From: Pseudomonas sp. GV085 | GTDB taxonomy: Bacteria; Pseudomonadota; Gammaproteobacteria; Pseudomonadales; Pseudomonadaceae | NCBI RefSeq assembly: GCF_003050925.1 | Contig: NZ_QAOV01000003.1 | Span: 62,001-126,000, forward strand | Length of the DNA stretch: 64,000 nt | Reading direction: 5' to 3' | Shown here: positions 36,951-46,608 of the stretch, one piece after another | How the letters are laid out: the number at the start of each line of letters is the position of its first letter | How positions within the stretch are numbered: position 1 is the first letter of the stretch | The notes under the pieces: generated by a model | What the model was told of the DNA's origin: nothing | Database searches by the model: none | The model's input: only the letters and a program-made list of their open reading frames with translations | Made by a program: the position numbers and the translations under genes

Positions 36951-39178
36951 CGCTTGAACAGCTCCTTGAGCGCGTCTTTCAGTTTCGGGTTGACCTTGTC
37001 GCCCCATTTCTCGTCGATTTTTTCGCTGATCCTGTCGCCAGCCAGTTTGGACGCGACCTGGCTCATGCGGTCGTTATCCAAACGGCAAGCCTTGGCGCCC
37101 AGCTCCAGCGGGCCGCGGCAGCGCAGTGGCCACTCGATGCCGACAAACTTGTCGCCGACCTGACAGGCCGGGTCCGGCATGGCGCTGGTATCGCCTTCGA
37201 CGATGATGCCGACGCGGTAGTCCATGCCCAGCACTCGCAGATCGATGTCACCGTCACCGTTGACGGTCATGCCGGGGATGCGCACCTTCAGGTCCGGGTT
37301 GCTGGCCACGCCGTTACGCAAGGTCAGGTTGCCCTTGAGCTCCTGGAACGGTGTGTCCTTGCCGCGCGGCTCACCGTTGAGGGTTTTGCGGTTGAGCGTG
37401 GCGATGCCTTTGCACAGCTGTTGCTCAAGGTTGGCGTTGAGCAGCACGCCATTGTTGATGACGAAACTGGCGTTGCCGTTGAGGGTTTCGATCAGTGCTT
37501 TCTGGCTGTTGCCGCTACCGGTCAGGCTGCTGTTGAGCGTGACCAGGCCTTTGACCGGCGGATTCTTGCCCTGGCTTTCGAGGATTTTTTCTGCCGGTAC
37601 CCGGCTGATCTTCGTCTGCAGGTTCAGCGCCGGCACCGGCTGGCGTACATCGAGCGTGCCGTTGGTTTCGAAGCTGCCCTCGTACAGGTCGCCGCGCAGG
37701 TTGGCCAGTGTCAGCAGGCCGCCCTGGCCGGTGGCCTTGAGCGCAGCGTTATGGATCGGCAGTTTTTGCAGGGTCAACTGGCCGAAGCTCAGGTCGGCGT
37801 CCACGTCGAGCTTGCTCAAGCGTTCCACTGGCAACAGGCGCTCGCTGCTCCACGCGTCCTTGGTCGGCGCAGGTGGCAACGGAGTACTGCCGGCGCCGGC
37901 CATGGCATCGGCTTCGGTGCTGGCGACTTCGGCCTGACGCACTTGTGTCGCGCTATTGGCCTCGGCGGATTTCGGCGGCAGGTAACGGTCGACGTTGAAG
38001 GTGTCGGCCTTGAGTGCTGCGCGCAACGATTGCTTTGCGAAGTCTTCGACGGCGATATGGCCGCTGAAGGTGCTGTCGTCGACTTTCAGGTTGAGATCGT
38101 CAAGCGACAGGCTGGTCGGTGTCGCTGCCAATCGGCTGACCAGCTCGACTTTGCTCAGGCTGCCTTCGGCCATGGCCGGGAGTTTCTGGCCGACGCTGTC
38201 GACGAATTTCGCCAGGTCGAACTGGGCAATCGAGATGCCACCGCTGACCTGTGGGGTCTTGTCGAGGTCGTTGACCTTCAGTTCACCCAGTGCCCGCAGT
38301 TGGTTGGCGGAGATCTTGATACCAGTCCATTCGGCGATGTTGGCGGCCTTGTCCAGCACCAGCTGGCCCTGGGCGGCGAACGTCATGGTCTTGCCTTGCA
38401 ATGGGTCGCCGGTCACTTCGCCGGACAACCTCATGTCTTCGAGCTGATAGCGCTGCAGTGCACGTGCTATGCGCACCTCACCGTTGAGCTCGGTACGCAC
38501 TCGCAATGCCGGCTGGTTGGCTGACAGGAAAGCCGTGAGCTTGAGCGGGATGTTGACGGAGTCATGAACCGCACCGGTGCTCAACTGAATGCTTTCGGCG
38601 CTGAAGCTCTTGCCGGTTCGTTCATCGGTGTATTCAACCCGTGCGTTGTTCACGGTCAGGCTGTCGATGTCCAGGCGAATCGGTTGCGGCGGTTTTTCCG
38701 CCGCGACGTTGGCTTCAGGCGCAGGTTCGCCAGCGGCCGGCGGGGTGCTGGTCGCGTCGGTTTTGGTCGGTGCCGGCAGCTTGCCGATGTCTTGCCAGTT
38801 GCCGTGACCGTCCTTGTCGCGGTTCAGGCGCAGGTTCAGGCCTTCGACGCGCACGTCGCTCATCTGCACTTCGCGGCGTAGCAGCGGCAGTACGCGCACC
38901 GACAGGCCGAGCATCTGCAAGTCGGCGTACGGTTCGGTCGGTTTGACCATGGTCGCGACGCTGGCGTCGTGCAGCTCCAGGCCCAGCCACGGGAACAGGC
39001 TCCAGCCGATATCGCCATTGAGCGTCAGCTCGATGTGGGCCTTGTCGCGGGCTATCTGGCGAATCTCGTCTTTGTAGTCGTTGGGATCGAAGAGGTGGGT
39101 CAGGGCAAAGCCCAGCGCCACAATGATCAGCAACAGCCCGAGAAGTACCAGACCCAGGATTTTGCCGAACGCTTTCAT
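36947..39178 (-). CDS. asmA: AsmA family protein
   Basis: A 743-residue envelope protein with one N-terminal transmembrane segment (LGLVLLGLLLIIVALGFAL, about residues 7-25) and a long periplasmic part. The N-terminal AsmA domain (LTHLFDPNDYKDEIRQIA, GDIGWSLFPWLGLELHDA) and the C-terminal block with GNASFVINNGVL are clear. AsmA-like proteins are linked to phospholipid transport and outer membrane assembly. The start at 39178 (MKAFGKIL) gives a proper signal anchor. A Pro/Ala/Glu-rich linker lies near residues 150-165. First gene of asmA-mutY-yggX. Confidence 0.93.
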   Translation of the reverse strand: MKAFGKILGLVLLGLLLIIVALGFALTHLFDPNDYKDEIRQIARDKAHIELTLNGDIGWSLFPWLGLELHDASVATMVKPTEPYADLQMLGLSVRVLPLLRREVQMSDVRVEGLNLRLNRDKDGHGNWQDIGKLPAPTKTDATSTPPAAGEPAPEANVAAEKPPQPIRLDIDSLTVNNARVEYTDERTGKSFSAESIQLSTGAVHDSVNIPLKLTAFLSANQPALRVRTELNGEVRIARALQRYQLEDMRLSGEVTGDPLQGKTMTFAAQGQLVLDKAANIAEWTGIKISANQLRALGELKVNDLDKTPQVSGGISIAQFDLAKFVDSVGQKLPAMAEGSLSKVELVSRLAATPTSLSLDDLNLKVDDSTFSGHIAVEDFAKQSLRAALKADTFNVDRYLPPKSAEANSATQVRQAEVASTEADAMAGAGSTPLPPAPTKDAWSSERLLPVERLSKLDVDADLSFGQLTLQKLPIHNAALKATGQGGLLTLANLRGDLYEGSFETNGTLDVRQPVPALNLQTKISRVPAEKILESQGKNPPVKGLVTLNSSLTGSGNSQKALIETLNGNASFVINNGVLLNANLEQQLCKGIATLNRKTLNGEPRGKDTPFQELKGNLTLRNGVASNPDLKVRIPGMTVNGDGDIDLRVLGMDYRVGIIVEGDTSAMPDPACQVGDKFVGIEWPLRCRGPLELGAKACRLDNDRMSQVASKLAGDRISEKIDEKWGDKVNPKLKDALKELFKR

Positions 39179-39256
39179 GGGCGAGTCCTTGTAATTAGTC
39201 GAATTCAAAATTTAGCCGAAGAGTATAGCGCCCCCGAACAGACGGCCGGTCAGCGA

Positions 39257-39661
39257 TCACGTCGGCAGTACATCCAGCGGCAGTTTCAACTTGGCCGCCA
39301 GTGCTTGCGCCTCCAGATGCCCGGCAGGCGCCAGCAAGCGCAGCGTCATACCCGATTGCTCGGCCATTTTCCGGGCTTCGGCGACCAGTCGCTCGGCAAC
39401 CCCGCGGCGACGGGTAATTTTGCGCACACATATTTGGGACAAGTGCCAGGCATCTTGGTGCCTTTGCAAGCGGGCCGCGCCCAGCAGGCGATCATTGAAG
39501 CGTCCGGCGATCAGTGTGCCATCGCGCAAACAGTCTTCGATCAACTGCGCTTCCCCGGAAAACGGCGCGAACAGCCAGTCTGGGGCGTCGTGGTAGATCT
39601 TGTGCAGATCCTGCCGATCCTGGGCAGTGGCTTGGTTCAGCGGCTCGACAATGATCGGCAT
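39257..39661 (-). CDS. GNAT-family acetyltransferase, PanZ/PanM-like
   Basis: A 134-residue GNAT domain. The stretches QDRQDLHKIY, LIAGRFNDRLLGAARL and ITRRRGVAERLV line up with E. coli PanZ (PanM), which binds acetyl-CoA and promotes maturation of aspartate decarboxylase PanD in the coenzyme A pathway. The R-R-R-G-V loop is the CoA pyrophosphate site. Similarity is partial, so a general N-acetyltransferase is the alternative. The start at 39661 is the first Met giving a normal GNAT N terminus. Confidence 0.78.
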   Translation of the reverse strand: MPIIVEPLNQATAQDRQDLHKIYHDAPDWLFAPFSGEAQLIEDCLRDGTLIAGRFNDRLLGAARLQRHQDAWHLSQICVRKITRRRGVAERLVAEARKMAEQSGMTLRLLAPAGHLEAQALAAKLKLPLDVLPT

Positions 39662-39892
39662 GGTGATTCCTGTGAGGTCATGAAGCGATGGAGATCGGAT
39701 GACGTACAAAAGGTGATGTCAGTTTGGTTTTTCTGTCACTTGCAGATGGTAACCTTTGCCCGTTCGTCCGTCCTTCTGCGACCTGTTGTCGCACAACAAG
39801 GCGCTCCACCAAAAAAACGGTCATGCCTGCGTGCGTCAAGGCCGGGAGTGAACCGTGGCTGGCGAACCCTACTGATAATTGGGGGATACACA

Positions 39893-41557
39893 ATGACCAC
39901 GAGCATAACGGCGGACGGCTACAGCGCCGACCAGCCTGCGTTCCTGTCCAAGGAGCGGATCATCGCCAAGCCCGGTTTCAACCGCTGGCTGGTGCCACCG
40001 GCCGCGTTGGCCATCCACCTTTGCATCGGCATGGCCTACGGCTTTTCGGTGTTCTGGTTGCCGCTGTCCAAGGCACTGGGCATCACCGCTCCAGTGGCCT
40101 GCGCGCCAGACATGAGTTTTATCGCGCAAGTCTTTTCGTCCCAGTGTGACTGGCCGATCTCGATGCTCGGCTGGATCTACACCCTGTTCTTCATCTTCCT
40201 GGGTTGCTCGGCCGCCATCTGGGGTGGCTGGCTGGAGCATGCCGGGCCGCGCAAGGCCGGTGTTGTATCGGCGCTGTGCTGGTGTGGTGGTCTGCTGATC
40301 TCGGCGCTGGGGGTGTATACCCACCAGATCTGGCTGATGTGGATCGGCTCCGGGGTCATTGGCGGTATCGGCCTGGGCCTGGGCTACATTTCGCCGGTGT
40401 CGACCCTGATCAAGTGGTTCCCGGACAAGCGCGGCATGGCGACCGGCATGGCGATCATGGGCTTTGGCGGCGGCGCAATGGTCGGTGCTCCGCTGGCGGC
40501 GGCGTTGATGGGGCATTTCGCTTCGCCAACCAGCGTCGGCGTGTGGCAGAGCTTCCTGGTGATGGCCGCGATCTACTTCGTGTTCATGATCGGTGGCGCA
40601 TTGTCCTACCGAGTCCCGCCAACCGGCTGGAAGCCTGAAGGCTGGACCGCCCCGGCGAAAAAAGCCTCGAACGCAATGATCACTCATCGTAATGTTCACG
40701 TGAATGTGGCCTGGAAGACGCCGCAGTTCCGTCTGGTGTGGCTGGTGCTGTGCCTGAACGTATCGGCCGGTATCGGCATCCTCGGCATGGCGTCGCCGCT
40801 GTTGCAGGAAGTGTTCGGTGGCAAGTTGCTGGGCAATGACCTGGCGTTCGGCCAACTCGACGCTTCGCAACTGGCTTCGATTGCTGCCATCGCTGCCGGT
40901 TTCACCGGTTTGCTCAGTCTGTTCAACATCGGCGGGCGTTTCTTCTGGGCTTCGTTCTCGGATTACCTGGGCCGCAAAAACACTTACTTCGTGTTCTTCG
41001 CCCTGGGCTTCGCGCTGTATGCACTGATCCCTAACCTCGGCCACCTGGGCAACGTCGCGCTGTTCGTGGCGGCGTTCTGCATCATCCTGTCGATGTATGG
41101 CGGTGGTTTCGCGACTGTTCCGGCGTATCTGGCGGACCTGTTCGGTACGCAAATGGTCGGTGCGATCCATGGTCGCCTGCTGACGGCGTGGGCGGCTGCC
41201 GGCGTGCTCGGTCCAGTGCTGGTGAACTATCTGCGTGAGTATCAGCTGAGCATCGGCGTCGAGCGCGCAGCGGCGTACGACATCACCCTGTACATCCTCG
41301 CCGGCCTGCTGGTGCTGGGTTTCCTGTGCAACCTGCTGGTGCGTCCGGTGGCCGACAAGTACTTCATGACCGACGCCGAACTGGCCGCCGAACAGGCATT
41401 GGGTCACGACAAAGGCGCTGACAGCAGCACGTCGCTGGAGTGGAAAGCCGCGCCGGGCACCAAGCCGCTGGCGGTTGCGGCGTGGCTGGTGGTGGGCATT
41501 CCGCTGGCGTGGGGTGTTTGGGTGACCTTGCAAAAGACCGCGGTGTTGTTTCACTAA
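39893..41557 (+). CDS. Oxalate/formate antiporter-family MFS transporter
   Basis: A 554-residue membrane protein with twelve predicted helices. It shows the OFA features: a long N-terminal tail, GLGLGYISPVSTLIKWFPDKRGMATGMAIMGFGGGA (loop 2-3/helix 4 motif), and in the second half NIGGRFFWASFSDYLGRKNTYFVFF. The ATG at 39893 has GGGGGA upstream. OFA members exchange small carboxylates such as oxalate and formate; with a formate dehydrogenase-like enzyme 35 kb away a link is only speculative. The C-terminal 60 residues extend past the last MFS helix and include one more hydrophobic segment. Confidence 0.9.
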   Translation: MTTSITADGYSADQPAFLSKERIIAKPGFNRWLVPPAALAIHLCIGMAYGFSVFWLPLSKALGITAPVACAPDMSFIAQVFSSQCDWPISMLGWIYTLFFIFLGCSAAIWGGWLEHAGPRKAGVVSALCWCGGLLISALGVYTHQIWLMWIGSGVIGGIGLGLGYISPVSTLIKWFPDKRGMATGMAIMGFGGGAMVGAPLAAALMGHFASPTSVGVWQSFLVMAAIYFVFMIGGALSYRVPPTGWKPEGWTAPAKKASNAMITHRNVHVNVAWKTPQFRLVWLVLCLNVSAGIGILGMASPLLQEVFGGKLLGNDLAFGQLDASQLASIAAIAAGFTGLLSLFNIGGRFFWASFSDYLGRKNTYFVFFALGFALYALIPNLGHLGNVALFVAAFCIILSMYGGGFATVPAYLADLFGTQMVGAIHGRLLTAWAAAGVLGPVLVNYLREYQLSIGVERAAAYDITLYILAGLLVLGFLCNLLVRPVADKYFMTDAELAAEQALGHDKGADSSTSLEWKAAPGTKPLAVAAWLVVGIPLAWGVWVTLQKTAVLFH

Positions 41558-41573
41558 GTAAACGCATCACCCT

Positions 41574-41663
41574 TGTAGGAGCGAGCCTGCTCGCGATAGC
41601 GGTCTGACAGTCGACAATGATGTTGAATGTGAGGGCCTCATCGCGAGCAGGCTCGCTCCTACA
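41574..41663. repeat. Inverted pair of REP elements
   Basis: REP cores at 41574-41596 and 41641-41663 in opposite orientation, with the TGTAGGAGCGAGCC variant tail, between the MFS gene and hisB. Confidence 0.9.
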
Positions 41664-41752
41664 GTTGTTTTGGGGTGTCTGAAATGGCTTGTATGGACAT
41701 GTCTATCGCCAACACCCCCGAATTCACTCCGTCAGGGATATCACCTCGCGTG

Positions 41753-41781
41753 TTTCTGTTTGGCGCCCGCGCCCCTATAAT
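41753..41781 (+). promoter_or_regulatory. Candidate promoter of the his operon
   Basis: A perfect -10 box TATAAT (41776-41781) lies 38 bp before the hisB start. The best -35 candidate 17 bp upstream (TTTCTG) is poor, so only the -10 is convincing. Confidence 0.5.
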
Positions 41782-41819
41782 GACTGCCTTTTTCGCCCAA
41801 TGATTTTGCGGAGCTGGTG

Positions 41820-42413
41820 ATGGCCGAACGTAAGGCGTCTGTCGAGCGCGACACTCTGGAAACCCAGATCAAAGCCTCGATCAACCTCGATGGCACCGGA
41901 AAGGCCCGATTCGATATCGGTGTTCCTTTTCTTGAGCACATGCTGGACCAGATCGCCCGTCACGGGCTGATCGACCTGGATATTGTCAGCAAGGGCGACC
42001 TGCATATCGATGACCACCACACGGTGGAAGACGTCGGTATCACCCTCGGCCAGGCGTTTGCCAAAGCCATCGGCGACAAGAAAGGCATCCGTCGCTACGG
42101 CCACGCCTACGTGCCGCTCGATGAAGCGCTGTCGCGCGTGGTGATCGACTTCTCCGGTCGCCCAGGCCTGCAGATGCACGTGCCGTACACCCGCGCCACC
42201 GTGGGCGGCTTCGACGTTGACCTGTTCCAGGAATTCTTCCAGGGCTTTGTCAACCATGCATTGGTCAGCCTGCACATCGATAACCTGCGTGGCACCAACA
42301 CCCACCACCAGATCGAAACCGTGTTCAAGGCTTTCGGCCGCGCCCTGCGCATGGCCGTGGAGCTCGATGACCGCATGGCCGGGCAAATGCCATCGACCAA
42401 GGGCGTCCTGTAA
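41820..42413 (+). CDS. hisB: Imidazoleglycerol-phosphate dehydratase HisB
   Basis: A 197-residue monofunctional enzyme of histidine synthesis, dehydrating imidazole glycerol phosphate to imidazole acetol phosphate. The metal-binding repeats are present: [21 protein letters not shown], and [15 protein letters not shown]. The ATG at 41820, six bases after GGAG, is preferred over the GTG directly before it. The stop overlaps hisH by one base. This opens the operon hisB-hisH-DUF2164-hisA-hisF. Confidence 0.98.
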   Translation: MAERKASVERDTLETQIKASINLDGTGKARFDIGVPFLEHMLDQIARHGLIDLDIVSKGDLHIDDHHTVEDVGITLGQAFAKAIGDKKGIRRYGHAYVPLDEALSRVVIDFSGRPGLQMHVPYTRATVGGFDVDLFQEFFQGFVNHALVSLHIDNLRGTNTHHQIETVFKAFGRALRMAVELDDRMAGQMPSTKGVL

Positions 42414-43051
42414 TGCAGACAGTCGCGGTTATCGATTACGGCATGGGCAACCTGCACTCGGTGGCCAAGGCCCTCGAGCACGTCGGTGCCGGCAAGGTGC
42501 TGATCACCAGCGATGCGAACGTGATTCGCGAAGCCGACCGGGTGGTTTTCCCTGGCGTCGGCGCGATTCGCGATTGCATGGCGGAGATCCGTCGCCTCGG
42601 CTTCGATTCGCTGGTACGTGAAGTCAGCCAGGACCGTCCGTTCCTCGGCATCTGCGTGGGCATGCAAGCCTTGCTCGACACCAGCGAAGAGAACGACGGA
42701 GTCGACTGCATCGGCCTGTTCCCGGGTGCGGTGAAGTTCTTCGGCAAGGATCTGGTCGAAGACGGCGAACACCTGAAAGTCCCGCACATGGGCTGGAACG
42801 AAGTGAAGCAGAAGGTCAGTCACCCGCTGTGGCACGACATTCCGGACATGGCGCGGTTCTACTTCGTGCACAGCTACTACATCGCTGCCGCCAACGCGCG
42901 GCAGGTGGTGGGGGGCGGTCACTACGGTGTCGATTTCGCCGCGGCGCTGGCCGAAGGCTCGCGTTTCGCCGTGCAGTTCCACCCGGAGAAAAGCCATACC
43001 CATGGCCTGCAGTTGCTGCAGAACTTCGCTGCGTGGGACGGTCGCTGGTAA
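42413..43051 (+). CDS. hisH: Imidazole glycerol phosphate synthase, glutaminase subunit HisH
   Basis: A 212-residue class I glutamine amidotransferase. The nucleophile Cys81 is in [10 protein letters not shown], and the His189/Glu191 pair in VQFHPEKS. It releases ammonia from glutamine and channels it to HisF. The start overlaps the hisB stop (TAATG). Confidence 0.97.
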   Translation: MQTVAVIDYGMGNLHSVAKALEHVGAGKVLITSDANVIREADRVVFPGVGAIRDCMAEIRRLGFDSLVREVSQDRPFLGICVGMQALLDTSEENDGVDCIGLFPGAVKFFGKDLVEDGEHLKVPHMGWNEVKQKVSHPLWHDIPDMARFYFVHSYYIAAANARQVVGGGHYGVDFAAALAEGSRFAVQFHPEKSHTHGLQLLQNFAAWDGRW

Positions 43052-43312
43052 ATGGCAACCAAGAAGTCCAAGCCGCCGATTCTGACCCTCACTCCCGAGC
43101 AGGAGAGCGAGGCCAATCGCAAGATCAAGCGTTTCATGGAGGACCGCTTCGAACTCGACCTCGGCTCGTTCGAGGCGGCGGAGATTCTTGAGCTGTTTAC
43201 CCGTGAAATTGCTCCGCACTATTACAACAGGGCGATTTTCGATGTGCAGGCGCACCTCAAAGAGAGGTTCGAAAGCATCGAAAGTGACCTGTGGGCGCTC
43301 GAGAAAAACTGA
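43052..43312 (+). CDS. DUF2164 family protein
   Basis: An 86-residue basic-acidic cytoplasmic protein (MATKKSKPPILTLTPEQESEANRK..., FELDLGSFEAAEILELFTREIAPHYYNRAIFDV) matching the small DUF2164 family. It begins directly after the hisH stop without a gap, so it is co-translated within the his operon. Function is unknown; no link to histidine synthesis is established. Confidence 0.9.
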   Translation: MATKKSKPPILTLTPEQESEANRKIKRFMEDRFELDLGSFEAAEILELFTREIAPHYYNRAIFDVQAHLKERFESIESDLWALEKN

Positions 43313-43354
43313 TTTCCGAGCCAAGCTGATCATTCAAATTTGAAGGTTTGCCAG

Positions 43355-44092
43355 ATGCTGATTATTCCCGCTATCGATCTTAAAGACGGTGCCTGTGTTC
43401 GTCTGCGCCAGGGCCGTATGGAAGATTCCACGGTGTTCTCCGATGACCCGGTGAGCATGGCTGCCAAGTGGGTGGAGGGCGGTTGCCGTCGTCTGCATCT
43501 GGTCGACCTGAACGGTGCGTTCGAAGGCCAGCCAGTCAACGGTGAAGTGGTCACTGCCATCGCCAAGCGCTACCCGAACCTGCCGATCCAGATCGGCGGC
43601 GGTATCCGCTCCCTGGAAACCATCGAGCACTACGTGAAAGCGGGCGTGAGCTACGTGATCATCGGCACCAAGGCCGTGAAAGATCCGGCCTTCGTCGCTG
43701 AAGCCTGCCGCGCGTTCCCGGGAAAGGTAATCGTTGGCCTGGACGCCAAGGACGGTTTCGTCGCCACCGATGGCTGGGCTGAGATCAGCACCATTCAGGT
43801 GATCGACCTGGCCAAGCAGTTCGAAGCCGACGGCGTGTCCGCCATCGTTTATACCGACATCGCCAAAGACGGCATGATGCAGGGTTGCAACGTACCGTTT
43901 ACCGCCGCGCTGGCTGCTGCAACAAAGATCCCGGTGATCGCTTCCGGCGGCATCCACAACCTGGGTGACATCAAGACCCTGCTCGACGCCAAGGCGCCAG
44001 GCATCATCGGCGCGATCACCGGCCGTGCGATCTACGAAGGCACCCTCGACGTCGCCGAAGCGCAAGCTTTCTGCGATTCGTACAAAGGCTGA
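43355..44092 (+). CDS. hisA: Phosphoribosylformimino-AICAR ribotide isomerase HisA
   Basis: A 245-residue (beta/alpha)8 barrel. Asp8 in [10 protein letters not shown] and the second catalytic Asp in [10 protein letters not shown] are present, with phosphate loops GGGIRS and ASGGI. It isomerises ProFAR to PRFAR in histidine synthesis. The ATG at 43355 is preferred to an upstream TTG. HisA and HisF share the half-barrel duplication. Confidence 0.97.
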   Translation: MLIIPAIDLKDGACVRLRQGRMEDSTVFSDDPVSMAAKWVEGGCRRLHLVDLNGAFEGQPVNGEVVTAIAKRYPNLPIQIGGGIRSLETIEHYVKAGVSYVIIGTKAVKDPAFVAEACRAFPGKVIVGLDAKDGFVATDGWAEISTIQVIDLAKQFEADGVSAIVYTDIAKDGMMQGCNVPFTAALAAATKIPVIASGGIHNLGDIKTLLDAKAPGIIGAITGRAIYEGTLDVAEAQAFCDSYKG

Positions 44093-44102
44093 GGAAACGA
44101 CC

Positions 44103-44873
44103 ATGGCCCTGGCCAAACGCATCATCCCTTGCCTGGACGTGGACAACGGCCGGGTGGTCAAGGGTGTGAAGTTCGAAAACATCCGCGACGCCGGTGACCC
44201 GGTGGAAATTGCTCGTCGCTACGACGAGCAAGGTGCCGACGAGATTACCTTTCTCGACATCACCGCCAGCGTCGACGGCCGCGACACCACGCTGCACACC
44301 GTCGAACGCATGGCCAGCCAGGTGTTCATCCCACTGACCGTGGGCGGCGGCGTACGCACCGTGCAGGACATCCGCAACCTGCTCAATGCCGGCGCGGACA
44401 AGGTTTCGATCAACACCGCCGCGGTGTTCAACCCGGAATTCGTCGGCGAGGCCGCGCAGCATTTCGGTTCGCAATGCATTGTGGTGGCCATCGACGCGAA
44501 GAAGGTTTCCGGGCCGGGCGAAACCCCGCGCTGGGAAATCTTCACCCACGGCGGTCGCAAGCCAACCGGTCTCGATGCCGTTGAGTGGGCGAAGAAAATG
44601 GAAGGCCTGGGTGCCGGCGAAATCCTGCTGACCAGCATGGACCAGGACGGCATGAAAAACGGCTTCGACCTGGGCGTCACCCGCGCCATCAGCGATGCGC
44701 TGGGCATTCCGGTGATTGCCTCCGGCGGTGTCGGCAACCTGCAGCACCTGGCCGACGGCATTATCGAAGGCCACGCCAGTGCGGTATTGGCGGCAAGTAT
44801 TTTCCACTTCGGCGAATACACCGTGCAGGAAGCCAAGGCCTATATGGCCCATCGCGGAATAGTGATGCGCTAA
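44103..44873 (+). CDS. hisF: Imidazole glycerol phosphate synthase, cyclase subunit HisF
   Basis: A 256-residue barrel enzyme with the catalytic Asp12 ([10 protein letters not shown]), a second Asp in LTSMDQDGM, and phosphate loops GGGVRT and ASGGVG. It partners HisH to make imidazole glycerol phosphate and AICAR. It starts ten bases after the hisA stop and ends the his operon. Confidence 0.98.
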   Translation: MALAKRIIPCLDVDNGRVVKGVKFENIRDAGDPVEIARRYDEQGADEITFLDITASVDGRDTTLHTVERMASQVFIPLTVGGGVRTVQDIRNLLNAGADKVSINTAAVFNPEFVGEAAQHFGSQCIVVAIDAKKVSGPGETPRWEIFTHGGRKPTGLDAVEWAKKMEGLGAGEILLTSMDQDGMKNGFDLGVTRAISDALGIPVIASGGVGNLQHLADGIIEGHASAVLAASIFHFGEYTVQEAKAYMAHRGIVMR

Positions 44874-44945
44874 ACATACAGGCTAGTGGACATCATGGCG
44901 GGCCCAAGGCACTCTTGGGTACGCCATGGATTTCGGTAGCCAGAT

Positions 44946-45701
44946 ATGCTTAAACGCTTTCTTCTCGTTCTCGCCAGTGCTTCTCTGTTGCTCATTAACG
45001 GGGCACACGCTGCAGATCGTTCCGATACCGGCCTGGTGTTGCTGACGGAAAACTTCCCGCCATACAACATGGCGAAGAACGGCAAGAACTTCGCTCAGGA
45101 CGAGAACATCAATGGCATCGCCACCGATATCGTCCGCGAGATCTTCAAGCGCGCCGACATTACCTACAGCCTGACGCTGCGTTTCCCTTGGGAGCGAATC
45201 TACAAACTCACCCTGGAAAAACCCGGTTACGGCGTATTCGTCATGGCGCGGTTGCCGGATCGCGAAAAGCTATTCAAATGGGTAGGTCCGATTGGCCCGG
45301 ATGACTGGATCATGCTGGCCAAGGCTGACAGCAAGATCACCCTCGAAACCTTGAATGACGCGCGCAAGTACAAGATCGGCGCCTACAAGGGCGACGCCAT
45401 TGCCGAGACGCTGGCCAAGCAAGGCCTCAACCCGATCGTTGTGCTGCGTGATCAGGACAACGCGAGAAAACTGGTCAACGGCCAGATCGACCTGTGGGCC
45501 ACCGGTGACCCGGCCGGGCGCTATCTGGCGCGCCAGGAAGGGGTTAACGGGTTGAAAACCGTACTGCGTTTCAACAGTGCCGAACTGTACCTGGCGCTGA
45601 ACAAGAATGTGCCGGACGAAACGGTGGCCAAGCTCCAGGCGGCACTGGACCAGATGCGCAAGGAAGGGCGGGTGGACGAGATCATGGCGCAGTATCTGTA
45701 G
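44946..45701 (+). CDS. Periplasmic solute-binding protein (SBP_bac_3 family)
   Basis: A 251-residue protein with a signal peptide ending INGAHA (residue 22). The mature part reads LVLLTENFPPYNM, INGIATDIVREIF and YGVFVMARLPDREKLFKWVGP, a branch of SBP_bac_3 that is often encoded without permease genes. It lies 72 bp after hisF on the same strand. The ligand is unknown; a sensing or orphan uptake role is possible. Confidence 0.87.
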   Translation: MLKRFLLVLASASLLLINGAHAADRSDTGLVLLTENFPPYNMAKNGKNFAQDENINGIATDIVREIFKRADITYSLTLRFPWERIYKLTLEKPGYGVFVMARLPDREKLFKWVGPIGPDDWIMLAKADSKITLETLNDARKYKIGAYKGDAIAETLAKQGLNPIVVLRDQDNARKLVNGQIDLWATGDPAGRYLARQEGVNGLKTVLRFNSAELYLALNKNVPDETVAKLQAALDQMRKEGRVDEIMAQYL

Positions 45702-45718
45702 AGTCCTGCACAAATCAA

Positions 45719-45808
45719 TGTGGGAGCGAGCCTGCTCGCGAAAGCGGTTTTACAGTCGACATTTGCGGTGACTGTCATGACCCCATCGCGAGCAGGCTCG
45801 CTCCCACA
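45719..45808. repeat. Inverted pair of REP elements
   Basis: REP cores at 45719-45741 and 45786-45808 between two convergent genes. Confidence 0.9.
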
Positions 45809-45830
45809 GTTGTTTGGTAGTGCCCACGGA

Positions 45831-46607
45831 TTAGCGATACACCCCATCCTTGCCATGCGCCGCCGTCGCCCGGTTGCTGCGCACACTGATCATCTGCCGG
45901 ATATCAATCCACTCGATCCCCTGAGCCTTGAGCTTGGGTAATTCGCGTTCCAGCACCGCCAGGGTCTGGGGATACGGATGCCCGATCATCACCGCCGAAC
46001 CCTGCTTGTGCGCGAGGCTGATCGCGGTCTGCAACTGGGTCAGGATTGCTGCTTCAGTACGTTCATCATCGAGAAACACATCCCGCGAAACGCTCGCCAG
46101 ACCGATCTTCTGTGCTTGGGCAGCGGCCACAGTCCCGGCACTGGTGCGGCTGTCGACGAAGAACTTGTGTCGTCGTTGCAAATCCGCCATCAGCCAGGCC
46201 ATAGCCGCTGGTTGTGCGGTCATGCGGCTGCCCATGTGGTTGTTGATGCCGCTGGCGTACGGGACCATTTTGAACGCGGCGTTCAGGCGTTTTTCCAGCT
46301 CCTCGACGGGCAGCTCGGGATGCCAGGCGAACGGTCCGGTGGCCGGATCCATAGGCATGTGCAGAATGACGATCTTGCCGGCGCGACGGGCTTCGCGGGC
46401 GAACTCGGTGGCGTGGGGCGTGTCCGGCATGATTGCCGTGGTCACAGGGCCGGGCAGGGCCAGCACGCGGCGATCCCGGGGCAGGTTCTGCCCCAGGTCA
46501 TCGATGATCAGACTCAGGTAGGCTTTGTGGGGCGTCGATCCGGCGGGTTCTGCGTGAGCAATACCCGCCAGACAACACAACAGCCCGATCAGCAACCGCA
46601 GAAGCAT
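45831..46607 (-). CDS. yibQ: Divergent polysaccharide deacetylase family protein (YibQ)
   Basis: A 258-residue periplasmic protein with a signal peptide (LLCCLAGIAHA). The deacetylase-like fold shows LIIDDLGQN, HMPMDP, NNHMGS and GHPYPQT, as in the YibQ (divergent polysaccharide deacetylase 2) family. It follows ctpA by one base and ends the gpmI-envC-ctpA-yibQ operon, which suggests a role in cell-wall metabolism. Activity is unproven. Confidence 0.9.
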   Translation of the reverse strand: MLLRLLIGLLCCLAGIAHAEPAGSTPHKAYLSLIIDDLGQNLPRDRRVLALPGPVTTAIMPDTPHATEFAREARRAGKIVILHMPMDPATGPFAWHPELPVEELEKRLNAAFKMVPYASGINNHMGSRMTAQPAAMAWLMADLQRRHKFFVDSRTSAGTVAAAQAQKIGLASVSRDVFLDDERTEAAILTQLQTAISLAHKQGSAVMIGHPYPQTLAVLERELPKLKAQGIEWIDIRQMISVRSNRATAAHGKDGVYR

Positions 46608-46608
46608 C

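Noticed and set aside
39869..41554. A 561-codon minus-strand frame opposite the MFS gene
   Set aside because: Its translation is His/Gln/Arg-rich low-complexity text typical of shadow frames; the plus strand encodes a clear twelve-helix transporter.
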